6,298 nt of DNA, from NCBI GenBank assembly GCA_038747915.1, contig JBCDJJ010000125.1, positions 1 to 6,298 of the forward strand. Reading direction: 5' to 3'. Within the stretch, counting starts at the first letter, position 1. Every line of letters starts with the position of its first letter. The notes under the pieces are model-generated. The model made no database searches. It was not told the origin of the DNA and saw only the letters and a program-made list of their open reading frames with translations. This DNA comes from JBCDAP01 sp038747915. Lineage in GTDB: Bacteria > Planctomycetota > Phycisphaerae > Phycisphaerales > UBA1924. A program made the position numbers and the translations under genes. Below are positions 1 through 6,080 of this stretch, piece after piece.

Positions 1-528
1 GGCGAGCCCATCCGCATCGCGGATGTCGGCACCGGCACCGGATGTCTCGCCCTGGCGCTCGCCAAGGCCCTGCCGGCCGCTGAGGTGACCGCCACGGACC
101 TGAGCACCGACGCCCTCGACCTTGCCCAAGAGAACGCAGAAGCGCTCGGGCTGGCGGGCCGCATCACATTCGTCTCCGGCGACGGCCTCGCTCCCGTGGC
201 CGGTCAGACCTTCGACTGGCTCGTGAGCAACCCGCCCTACATCCCCGACGCCGAGTGGGACGAGGTGGCGCCCAACGTCCGCGACCATGAGCCCGAGCTC
301 GCCCTCCGAGGCGGGCACGATGGCCTCGCGGTCCTTCGACCGGTGCTCGAGGGCGCCGCATCGGTGCTCGTGCCCGGCGGATGGCTCATGGTTGAGGCGG
401 CAGCCTCCAACGCCGCCGCGGCGGCCGACCTCGCCCGTGCCGGTGGGCTCGTCGAGGTTGAACTCATTCACGACTTCGAGGGTCACCCGCGATTCGTGCT
501 CGCTCAGCGCACCGCATCGAGCGTGTAG
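1..528 (+). CDS. prmC: Peptide chain release factor N5-glutamine methyltransferase, 5'-truncated
   Basis: The C-terminal 175 residues of PrmC/HemK are present; the start lies outside the window. PrmC transfers a methyl group from S-adenosylmethionine to the glutamine of the GGQ motif of release factors RF1 and RF2 in the cytoplasm, which speeds peptide release. Visible motifs, numbered from the first codon of the window: the SAM-binding glycine loop DVGTGTG (8-14), the acidic residue ending strand 2 in TATD (D33), and the catalytic NPPY (77-80) that binds the target glutamine amide. NPPYIPDAEW and the closing GHPRFVLAQR are typical of PrmC rather than of other NPPY methyltransferases. Family members are about 280-290 residues, so roughly 105-115 residues, mostly the N-terminal helical substrate-binding domain, are missing because of the window edge and not a mutation. 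prmC commonly follows prfA (RF1), which may lie just upstream; this cannot be seen here. The gene converges on a lipoprotein gene with a hairpin repeat between them. Confidence 0.93.
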   Translation, partial: GEPIRIADVGTGTGCLALALAKALPAAEVTATDLSTDALDLAQENAEALGLAGRITFVSGDGLAPVAGQTFDWLVSNPPYIPDAEWDEVAPNVRDHEPELALRGGHDGLAVLRPVLEGAASVLVPGGWLMVEAAASNAAAAADLARAGGLVEVELIHDFEGHPRFVLAQRTASSV

Positions 529-547
529 CCGTGTCGACCGATCGACG

Positions 548-634
548 CCGGTGGTGGGAGCGTCCCGCTCCCACGAACATGTGTTCGACGGTGTTCGTTG
601 GTCGGCCGTGGGAGCGAGACGCTCCCACCACCGG
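548..634. repeat. Paired-hairpin (REP/BIME-like) intergenic repeat, copy A
   Basis: Two small hairpins face each other between the convergent stops of prmC and lipoprotein 1. The left one (554-574) has a perfect 9-bp stem GTGGGAGCG/CGCTCCCAC with a 3-nt TCC loop. The right one (608-628) has the same stem with an AGA loop. The outer edges (548-564 and 618-634) form a perfect 17-bp inverted repeat, so one long stem can also form. The same design recurs at 3255-3344 and, as a single arm, at 6111-6135. It starts 20 nt after the prmC stop and ends 9 nt before the opposing stop. No T-tract follows either stem, so a canonical Rho-independent terminator is not supported. Bidirectional 3'-end protection or Rho-assisted termination is an inference from position. 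Confidence 0.85.
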
Positions 635-643
635 GATGTGGCC

Positions 644-1081
644 TCAGCGCAGCTCGGGCTCGCCCTGCACGACTCTGAAGCCGATCAGCTTGGTGGTGTC
701 GTCCGGCTGAAGCTGCACCATCACGACGTCGAGCGGGGTCTCGGTCGCGAAGAACCCGCCGGCGCGGAAGGGCTCGTCGAACCGGTTGCGGAACTGGTAC
801 AGGTTGTAATCCGCCGACTGTCCCACGCCGAGCGGCTCAACCGGCCGGCTGAACGCCTTGTTCACCCAGAGCCGGCCACCGGGCAGCACGTTCTCCGAGG
901 TATTGACAAACCGGAGCCGCGTGTCGGCACGGATCACCTGGACATCGACATCGCCGGCCTGCGCCGCACCGAGCGGGAAGCCCACGGCGTAGTCGCTCGG
1001 GGCACGTCCGAAGAATCGGCACCCGCCGAGGGCACCGGTGGCAACCACAAGCAAAGCCAGGCAGAGGCGGGTCGCGTTCAT
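644..1081 (-). CDS. Small predicted lipoprotein of unknown function (lipoprotein 1)
   Basis: A 145-residue protein with a classical lipoprotein signal peptide: MNATR, a hydrophobic stretch (residues 6-18) and a lipobox LGGC with the acylated cysteine at C21. It should be exported by Sec, lipidated by Lgt, cleaved by Lsp and anchored in the cell envelope. The mature part of about 125 residues is rich in beta-like alternation (for example RLRFVNTSENV, GGRLWVNKAF, DVVMVQLQ), suggesting a small beta-sandwich; I do not recognise the family. The ATG at 1081 is chosen because it places a signal peptide of normal length directly at the N-terminus. The frame stays open further upstream, but that extension is low-complexity Ser/Arg-rich and not protein-like. 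There is no Shine-Dalgarno; a TACACT hexamer lies 7 nt upstream, suggesting a leaderless start. It is divergent from dus and convergent with prmC, so it is probably monocistronic. Confidence 0.8.
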   Translation of the reverse strand: MNATRLCLALLVVATGALGGCRFFGRAPSDYAVGFPLGAAQAGDVDVQVIRADTRLRFVNTSENVLPGGRLWVNKAFSRPVEPLGVGQSADYNLYQFRNRFDEPFRAGGFFATETPLDVVMVQLQPDDTTKLIGFRVVQGEPELR

Positions 1082-1088
1082 GCGCACA

Positions 1089-1094
1089 AGTGTA
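1089..1094 (-). promoter_or_regulatory. Putative -10 element for a leaderless lipoprotein 1 transcript
   Basis: TACACT on the minus strand fits TANNNT and ends 7 nt before the ATG at 1081, so transcription would begin at or next to the start codon. No purine-rich ribosome site lies between them. No convincing -35 hexamer is seen about 17 nt upstream. The call rests on the same spacing occurring before dus and gltX. Confidence 0.5.
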
Positions 1095-1293
1095 GAGGAA
1101 TGGACCGCGCCGACGCCGGCCTCGGGCGAACGCGATGCACTCGAATACCCACCAGCGCACACCCTGGATCCCCTCCTTGCGGGGCTTGAACCCGCGGTCG
1201 CGCCCATACCTCTCCGGGAAGAGCAAGGCGACGAGTCTGCCATGATCCCGCTTGAACTGGACCGCTGCCGTGTCGCGAGCCTTGCTCGATTCC

Positions 1294-1299
1294 TACCGT
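1294..1299 (+). promoter_or_regulatory. Putative -10 element for a leaderless dus transcript
   Basis: TACCGT matches TANNNT and is followed by exactly 6 nt before the ATG at 1306. The GAGG at 1300-1303 is only 2 nt from the ATG, too close to act as a ribosome site. A TTGAAC hexamer lies 36 nt upstream (1252-1257), at the same offset as in front of gltX. That spacing is too long for an ordinary -35/-10 pair, so its role is unknown. Confidence 0.5.
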
Positions 1300-1305
1300 G
1301 AGGCG

Positions 1306-2526
1306 ATGTCCTGCGAGACTGCGAGCCGCAACGCCACGCCGCCCACACCCGCGATCGCCCCGGGTGCCGAGGCGATCGACCCCGCGGAGGTCGCGCGGAC
1401 GCACGAGACCGACCCCAGGCTGGCCGGTGCGGTGCCGGGCTTCGATGCGCCGTTCTTCCAGGCCGGGCTCGCGGGCTACTCCGACGCGGCCATGCGGATC
1501 GTTGCCAGGCGGCACGGGTGCCCCTGCTGCGTGACCGAGGCGCTGCTGGACCGAGCGCTCCTCGGCGGCGGCCGCGGCTTCGACAAGGCGGATCTCGGCT
1601 CTGTCGCCGACAACGTGCCGGGCGGCGACGAGGACCACCCGCTGATCGGGCAGATCATGGGTTCTGATCCTGGGGAGATGGCCGCGGCCGGTGTGAAAAT
1701 GATCGAGCAGGGCGCCCGGCGCACGCGCATCTATCGCGCGTTTGCTGAGGATGCCGATCGCCGCGCGCGCGCGGCCCACGAGGTGACGGCTGCGGTGCGC
1801 ACGTTCGCAGCGATCGACGTCAACCTCGCTTGCCCCGTGAAGAAGGTGAAGCGCAAGGCCCGTGGTGGGCACTGGCTGGCGGACCCCGACGGCGCGATCG
1901 AGCTGCTCCGCGCGGTGCGTGAAGCGCTGCCGCCCGAGATCCCGACGACGGTGAAGCTCCGCCGCGGGAGCGACGACTCGCCCGAGGCCGAGGCGAACTT
2001 TCGCCGCGTGTTCGAGGCGGTGTACGAGCTCGGGTATGCATGGGCCGTCGTGCATGCGCGCACGGTCGCGCAGAAGTACGTCGGCCCGAGCCGGTGGACC
2101 TTTCTCCGTGATCTGTGCGCGCGCTACCCGGACCGTCCGATCCTGGGGTCGGGCGATGTGTGGACGGCGCCCGACATCTTCCGCATGGTGCGGTTCACGG
2201 GTGTGTCCGCGGTGAGCGTGGCGCGCGGGTGCATCGGCAACCCGTGGATCTTCCGCCAGGCGCGGCAGATGATGGCCGGCGAAGCGCCCGCGGCCCCGAC
2301 GATCGGCGAGCAGCGTGAGGTGCTCGAGCAGCACTTCGAGCTCTCGGTCGCGGTGAACGGCGAGCGGGCCGCGTCGCTCATGATGCGCAAGTTCGGGATC
2401 CGCTTCGCAGCCCATCACCCCGAAGCCGAGCGCGTGCGCCGGGCGTTCATCGCGGTCGATTCGATCGACGCGTGGCGTGCGGTGCTGGACCAGGCGTACA
2501 CCGAGCCGGCGCTCGCAACAGCATGA
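1306..2526 (+). CDS. dus: tRNA-dihydrouridine synthase (Dus family)
   Basis: A 406-residue FMN-dependent enzyme that reduces uridine to dihydrouridine in the D-loop of tRNAs, using NAD(P)H. The TIM barrel shows, in order, the FMN-site segment PFFQAGLAGYSD (49-60), the variant active-site motif NLACPVKK with presumed catalytic C176, KLRRG (217-221), HART (250-253), GSGD (281-284) and RGCIGNPWIF (307-316). A C-terminal helical tRNA-binding region starts around residue 330. The CPVKK type resembles DusB more than DusA or DusC, but the subtype and modified position cannot be assigned. Two oddities are an N-terminal extension of about 40 residues rich in Ala/Pro, and about 30 extra residues (roughly 138-167) between the EQGA helix and AIDVN, where related enzymes run straight on. 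ATG 1306 is preferred over the in-frame TTG at 1252 because a -10-like hexamer lies 6 nt before it. GTG at 1429, just before the core domain, is a possible alternative. It is divergent from lipoprotein 1. Confidence 0.9.
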   Translation: MSCETASRNATPPTPAIAPGAEAIDPAEVARTHETDPRLAGAVPGFDAPFFQAGLAGYSDAAMRIVARRHGCPCCVTEALLDRALLGGGRGFDKADLGSVADNVPGGDEDHPLIGQIMGSDPGEMAAAGVKMIEQGARRTRIYRAFAEDADRRARAAHEVTAAVRTFAAIDVNLACPVKKVKRKARGGHWLADPDGAIELLRAVREALPPEIPTTVKLRRGSDDSPEAEANFRRVFEAVYELGYAWAVVHARTVAQKYVGPSRWTFLRDLCARYPDRPILGSGDVWTAPDIFRMVRFTGVSAVSVARGCIGNPWIFRQARQMMAGEAPAAPTIGEQREVLEQHFELSVAVNGERAASLMMRKFGIRFAAHHPEAERVRRAFIAVDSIDAWRAVLDQAYTEPALATA

Positions 2527-2662
2527 CACGCGGTGTGCGCGCAAAGGCGGGTACTCGCCCGAGTCTTTCATATTTGTTTCGCCACACCGGCGCCCGACGC
2601 TTGTGAATCGGCATCGTCCGCACACACTGTGCCTGGTGCCTGCGGGCGGGAGACACAGTTCG

Positions 2663-2668
2663 AAGGAG
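2663..2668 (+). promoter_or_regulatory. Shine-Dalgarno of lipoprotein 2
   Basis: AAGGAG ends 7 nt before the ATG at 2676. It decides the start: an in-frame TTG at 2670 would lie only 1 nt from the site. The 149-nt gap after dus also contains the window's most noticeable AT-rich patch (about 2564-2580), a possible promoter region, but no clear -35/-10 pair could be named. No strong dus terminator is visible, so some read-through from dus is possible. Confidence 0.85.
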
Positions 2669-2675
2669 ATTGATC

Positions 2676-3248
2676 ATGGCGAATCGAAGCACATTGGTAG
2701 CCGTGTTCGCGAGCGTGATGGGCGTGATGGTGACCGGGTGTACATCCCGCGACGTGGGGACACAGGCCTCACTCGCGGGCGGGCGGCTCACGACCGCTGG
2801 GTTGGCCGACCAGAAGCTGGTGGTGACCTACGACGGCGGGGCGGACTCGATCGAGGCGAGCGGGCCCGGTGCGTCCGACTTCATCGATCTCGACGGGCAC
2901 CGTTTCTACGCGCACTCCACGTACCCGGAGGCGACGTCTATCGTCGAGCTGCCCGATGGCACGCGGCTCGTCGCCAACGACACGGGTGATGTCGAGATCG
3001 AGTTGATCGAGCTGACCGATGCGGATGGGCGCACGCAGGTGGTGCGTGGGTTTCGGCGTGGTGTGAGCGCGCCGATCCAGGCGGAGGCCACCCGGCTCTC
3101 ACAGGTCGTCGTGATGGCCGACCAGATGTCGGCCGATCAAGCTGCACAGTTCGTCGAGTACATGGATGCAGCCAAGGCTTGGGCGGCGACCTTCGGTGAT
3201 CTTGCCGATGCAGCTCGCGCGGTCTTCGCTGCCCGGCTTGGTTTGTAG
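2676..3248 (+). CDS. Predicted lipoprotein of unknown function (lipoprotein 2)
   Basis: A 190-residue envelope protein. Residues 1-21 form a signal peptide (MANRS, a hydrophobic core, then lipobox VTGC) with lipidated C22. The residues after the cysteine (TSRD) do not begin with Asp, so by the enterobacterial Lol rule it would not be kept in the inner membrane; whether that rule holds in this organism is unknown. The mature part has an acidic, beta-rich middle (about 45-130), including short repeated-looking phrases such as YDGGADSIEASG, ELPDGTRLVAND and ELTDADGRTQVV. A helical Ala-rich C-terminus follows (about 135-190, ending AARAVFAARLGL). No known domain is recognised. A strong Shine-Dalgarno sets the start. 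It may be transcribed from its own promoter in the 149-nt gap or by read-through from dus. Its 3' end converges with the kinase gene, with repeat copy B between. It shares no obvious sequence with lipoprotein 1 beyond the signal. Confidence 0.85.
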   Translation: MANRSTLVAVFASVMGVMVTGCTSRDVGTQASLAGGRLTTAGLADQKLVVTYDGGADSIEASGPGASDFIDLDGHRFYAHSTYPEATSIVELPDGTRLVANDTGDVEIELIELTDADGRTQVVRGFRRGVSAPIQAEATRLSQVVVMADQMSADQAAQFVEYMDAAKAWAATFGDLADAARAVFAARLGL

Positions 3249-3254
3249 CGCGAT

Positions 3255-3344
3255 GACCGGTGGTGCGAGCGTCCCGCTCGCACGGACATGGGTCGATGCG
3301 GCCCGGCGAGCGTTCATGGGAGCGAGACGCTCCCACCACCGGTC
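3255..3344. repeat. Paired-hairpin (REP/BIME-like) intergenic repeat, copy B
   Basis: This has the same two-hairpin design as copy A. The left hairpin (3263-3283) is a perfect 9-bp stem GTGCGAGCG/CGCTCGCAC with a TCC loop. The right hairpin (3317-3335) is an 8-bp stem TGGGAGCG/CGCTCCCA with an AGA loop. The outer edges (3255-3273 and 3326-3344) are a 19-bp inverted repeat with one mismatch. Start-to-start spacing of the hairpins is 53 nt here and 54 nt in copy A, and loop sequences are conserved by side. In the left stem one G-C pair has become C-G on both strands, so pairing is kept. It lies 6 nt after the lipoprotein 2 stop and 24 nt before the kinase stop. Confidence 0.85.
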
Positions 3345-3368
3345 TTGTGTTGTTGGGCGGACTGGGTG

Positions 3369-4292
3369 CTACCCGGTTCGGACCATCTCCATGAAGTCGT
3401 TGTAGCGTTTGGCGACTTCTTCTCTCGTGAGTGTCGCGAGGCGCTCGAGGCTGAACGACTCGATCGCGAAGCTGGCGATCACCGTGCCGTGTACGAGGGC
3501 CTGACGGATCGATTCGATGGAGACGTTGTTGTCCTTGCTGTGCGCCGCAGCGAGGTGTCCCATGAACCCGCCCGCGAACGTGTCGCCGGCACCTGTGGGG
3601 TCGACGACGTTGGTCACCGGGTAGGCCGGCAGCGCCGCGATGCCCTGATCGTGAATGAGCACGCACCCGTGCGCGCCCTTCTTGACCACCACGAACATGG
3701 GTCCCATCTCCTGGATGATCTTGTCGCCCGCTTTGTAGATGTTCGACTCGCCGGTGAGCAGTTCGGCTTCCTCGTCGTTGATGACCAGGCCGTCGACCCG
3801 CTCGAGCAGGGAGAGGAGTTCGGGGCGGGTGGTCTCGATCCATAGGTTCATCGTGTCGACCACGCTGAATACGAGCTCGGGGAGGGATGAGAGAAACTCG
3901 GCCTGCACGGAGGGGTGGCTGTTGGCGAGGAAGAGGAACTTGCTGTCACGGTATTCGTCGGGCACCGCGGGCGGGTGCTCCTCGAGGACACCGAGCTCGG
4001 TGTAGAGCGTCTCGCGGGTGTTCCAGTCGTCGAAGTACTTGCCGCCCCAGGCGAAGGTTTTGCTCCCCGAGCGGACCTCGAGGCCCTTGAGGTCGATGTT
4101 GTCGAACCCGGCAAGGAGTTTGTGGTAGTCGTCGTGGAAATCGCCGCCGGCAGCGGCGAGCAGCCGGACATGCGTGAAGAACGACGCGGCGGCGGCGAAG
4201 TACACGCAGGATCCGCCGAGGATCTTCTCGCGTTTGTCGTGGGGGGTTTCGATGGTGTCGATGCCGACGGTGCCGGTGACGGTGAGTGGCAT
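3369..4292 (-). CDS. PfkB-family (ribokinase-like) carbohydrate kinase
   Basis: A 307-residue cytoplasmic kinase of the ribokinase/PfkB fold, which transfers the ATP gamma-phosphate to a sugar or nucleoside hydroxyl. Evidence is an N-terminal TVTGTVGIDTIETP strand, the glycine-pair region GGSCVYFAAAA (26-36) in the usual place of PfkB signature 1, a central VVDTMNLW then LVINDEEAELLTG, the VVVKKGAHGCVL strand, and the anion-hole/catalytic signature DPTGAGDTFAGGF with presumed catalytic base D237. The length is normal for the family. Start ATG 4292 is fixed by an AAGGAG site 8 nt upstream; in-frame ATGs further upstream lack one. Members of this family act on ribose, adenosine, fructose, tagatose-6-phosphate and others, and no residue seen here decides among them, so no gene name is given. 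It is divergent from gltX over about 90 bp and convergent with lipoprotein 2. No pathway neighbours are visible. Confidence 0.92.
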   Translation of the reverse strand: MPLTVTGTVGIDTIETPHDKREKILGGSCVYFAAAASFFTHVRLLAAAGGDFHDDYHKLLAGFDNIDLKGLEVRSGSKTFAWGGKYFDDWNTRETLYTELGVLEEHPPAVPDEYRDSKFLFLANSHPSVQAEFLSSLPELVFSVVDTMNLWIETTRPELLSLLERVDGLVINDEEAELLTGESNIYKAGDKIIQEMGPMFVVVKKGAHGCVLIHDQGIAALPAYPVTNVVDPTGAGDTFAGGFMGHLAAAHSKDNNVSIESIRQALVHGTVIASFAIESFSLERLATLTREEVAKRYNDFMEMVRTG

Positions 4293-4300
4293 GGGGCTCG

Positions 4301-4306
4301 CTCCTT
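4301..4306 (-). promoter_or_regulatory. Shine-Dalgarno of the PfkB-type kinase
   Basis: On the minus strand AAGGAG is followed by 8 nt and then the ATG at 4292. This is near-ideal spacing and rules out the upstream in-frame ATGs as preferred starts. Confidence 0.85.
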
Positions 4307-4338
4307 GTGCAGGCGATGAAGTCATGGATTGAACCCCC

Positions 4339-4344
4339 AGTCTA
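4339..4344 (-). promoter_or_regulatory. Possible -10 element of the kinase gene
   Basis: TAGACT on the minus strand fits TANNNT and would give a 5' leader of about 40 nt that includes the Shine-Dalgarno. No good -35 hexamer is seen, so this is a weak call based on motif and position only. Confidence 0.3.
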
Positions 4345-4370
4345 CGCGGAAGGCGTGGGTGCGCCCGCGA

Positions 4371-4376
4371 TACAGT
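4371..4376 (+). promoter_or_regulatory. Putative -10 element for a leaderless gltX transcript
   Basis: TACAGT is followed by exactly 6 nt before the gltX ATG at 4383. No Shine-Dalgarno is present. A TTGAAC hexamer lies 36 nt upstream (4329-4334), the same arrangement as before dus. The match in spacing between two unrelated genes is the main support. Confidence 0.5.
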
Positions 4377-4382
4377 GGGCCG

Positions 4383-6080
4383 ATGGCCGTCCCCGATGCG
4401 TCGATCGTGACCCGTTTCGCTCCCTCGCCGACCGGCAACCTGCACATCGGCGGCGCGCGCACCGCGCTGTTCTGCTGGGCGCTCGCCGGCACGCTCGGTG
4501 GCCGGTTCCTGCTCCGCATCGAGGACACCGATGCGGCCCGGTCGTCCGAGGACTCGGCCCGCGCCATCCTGGAGGATCTCGCGTGGCTCGGCATCGACTG
4601 GGACGAGGGTCCGAGCTTCGACGCCGGCGACCGCACGCTCGGCGGCGACCCACGAGCGGTCGGCCCGTTCCACCAGTCGCACCGGCGGGATCTGTATCAC
4701 CAGCACCTCGAGGCCCTGATCGCGGCGGGCCGTGCGTACCCGGCGTTTGACACACCCGCCGAGCTCGGCGCGATGCGCACGCAGGCCGAGGCCGAGAAGC
4801 GGACGTTCATCTACCGCAACCGTCCCGCCGACCCGGCCGCGGCGGTCGAGCGCGCGAAAGCCGAGCCGCACGTGGTGCGGTTCGTCGCGCCGGATGACGC
4901 GGTGGTGGTGGTGGACGAGGTGCTGGGCGAGGTGCGGTTCGAGCCGGCGCAGCTCGACGATTTCGTGATCCGCAAGGCCGACGGCATGCCGACGTATCAC
5001 TTCGCGTGCGTGGTGGACGACGAGGCGATGGGCGTGACGCACGTGGTGCGCGGGCAGGAGCACCTGATGAACGCGCCGCGGCACGTGGCTCTTCAGCGGG
5101 CGCTGGGCTTTCGAACGCCGACGTATGCGCACGTGCCGCTGATCTTCAACGATCAGGGCGCGAAGATGAGTAAGCGCGAGCGCGACGGTGCGGCACGGCA
5201 GGCCGCGAAACAATCGGGCTTCGACCTCGGTGCCACGCCGGTTGCGGGTCTCGATGCGGAGGTGTTCGCGAGGTGGCTCAAAGACAAGAAGCGGCAGCTT
5301 GAGCCGGATCAGCTTGAGGCGTTGGCGACCGCACTGGGCATCGAGCTGCCCGAGGTCTCGGTCGGCGAGTTCCGCGCTGGCGGGTACCTGCCCGAGACCA
5401 TCAACAACTTCATCGCGCTGCTCGGTTTCACGCCCTCCAAGCTCGACGATGGGTCGGATCGTGAGCGATTCGACATGGCGTTCCTGGTGAGCGACTTCGA
5501 TCTGGCGCGGATCGGCAAGTCCAACGCTCGTTTCGACCGCAAGAAGCTGCTCAGCTTCAACACGGACGATGTGACGGGGATGGAGCCGAGCGTGTTCCGC
5601 GAGCGGTTCGAGGGGTGGTGCGCACGGTTTATGCCCGAGATCATGGATCGGCTGACCGATGCTCAGCGGGCGGTGCTCGTTCCTGCTGTCCAGCCGCAGA
5701 GCAAGACGTTTCGGGATGCGGCGGATCGGTGTGGCTTCGCGTTGATCGCGTCGGGTGAGATCGAGCACGATCCGAAGGCCGTCAAGAAATGGCTTGCGAA
5801 GAACGACAACGCTGGCTTGGGTGTGCTTGGCGAGTTGAAGGGCACGCTTGGCGCGCACACCGACTGGTCGGCGGGTGCGCTGCACGATGCTGTGGAGCGG
5901 TTCGCGGGTGATCGGGAGATCGGGCTTGGGCAGGTGGCACAGCCGCTCCGCGTGGCGCTGACGGGCACCGCGGTGAGCCCGCCGATCGCGGAGACGCTCG
6001 CCACGCTCGGTAAGGACGAGGCGCTGGTGCGGATCGGGCTGTGCCTGGTGGTGTGTAAACCCCGCGTCGGCTCTGCTTAG
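4383..6080 (+). CDS. gltX: Glutamyl-tRNA synthetase (class I aminoacyl-tRNA synthetase)
   Basis: A 565-residue cytoplasmic enzyme that charges tRNA(Glu) with glutamate via glutamyl-adenylate. The Rossmann catalytic domain opens with RFAPSPTGNLHIGGART (11-27), whose HIGG is the HIGH motif, then LRIEDTD (44-50), THVVRGQEH (ending near 227) and KMSKR (261-265). The C-terminal helical anticodon-binding domain begins near FRAGGYLPETINNFIALLG (about 330-348) and contains ARFDRKKLL. No Cys cluster for zinc is seen in the region around AYPAFDT. At 565 residues it is longer than the usual 470-500. Much of the excess is an insert of about 60 residues (about 270-330) right after KMSKR, rich in Ala, Lys and Asp. 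Reading frame and codon bias are uninterrupted there, so it is a true insert. ATG 4383 begins just before the conserved N-terminus; an in-frame TTG at 4329 would add 18 unconserved residues. Whether it also mischarges tRNA(Gln) cannot be told here. Confidence 0.95.
   Translation: MAVPDASIVTRFAPSPTGNLHIGGARTALFCWALAGTLGGRFLLRIEDTDAARSSEDSARAILEDLAWLGIDWDEGPSFDAGDRTLGGDPRAVGPFHQSHRRDLYHQHLEALIAAGRAYPAFDTPAELGAMRTQAEAEKRTFIYRNRPADPAAAVERAKAEPHVVRFVAPDDAVVVVDEVLGEVRFEPAQLDDFVIRKADGMPTYHFACVVDDEAMGVTHVVRGQEHLMNAPRHVALQRALGFRTPTYAHVPLIFNDQGAKMSKRERDGAARQAAKQSGFDLGATPVAGLDAEVFARWLKDKKRQLEPDQLEALATALGIELPEVSVGEFRAGGYLPETINNFIALLGFTPSKLDDGSDRERFDMAFLVSDFDLARIGKSNARFDRKKLLSFNTDDVTGMEPSVFRERFEGWCARFMPEIMDRLTDAQRAVLVPAVQPQSKTFRDAADRCGFALIASGEIEHDPKAVKKWLAKNDNAGLGVLGELKGTLGAHTDWSAGALHDAVERFAGDREIGLGQVAQPLRVALTGTAVSPPIAETLATLGKDEALVRIGLCLVVCKPRVGSA

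Noticed and set aside
287..1189. A 300-codon plus-strand frame crossing the prmC end, repeat A and the lipoprotein 1 antisense
   Set aside because: It overlaps two supported genes and runs through the palindromic repeat; no recognisable protein features.
1175..1200. A tRNA-like T-arm on the minus strand (GCGGG stem, TTCAAGC loop, CCCGC stem)
   Set aside because: The next 7 nt (AAGGAGG) find no partner at the distance of a tRNA 5' end, and no D-arm or anticodon arm could be drawn. Probably a chance match.
837..1226. A minus-strand frame with a protein-like beginning (LLFPERYGRDRGFKPRKEG) between lipoprotein 1 and dus
   Set aside because: It has only a TTG start with no ribosome site, turns into Arg/Cys-rich shadow of the lipoprotein 1 gene, and overlaps that gene for most of its length.
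1078..2625. A 515-codon minus-strand frame opposite dus
   Set aside because: Arg/His/Pro-rich composition typical of antisense frames in GC-rich genes; dus on the plus strand has clear domain motifs.
2626..2659. A 6-bp inverted repeat ACTGTG/CACAGT upstream of lipoprotein 2
   Set aside because: The arms are short with a 22-nt GC-rich spacer and no second copy in the window; too weak to call an operator.
4900..4922. A GTG-rich run (about 4900-4917) resembling a trinucleotide microsatellite
   Set aside because: It codes for a Val-rich beta strand (AVVVVDEVLG) inside gltX in normal frame; ordinary coding sequence.
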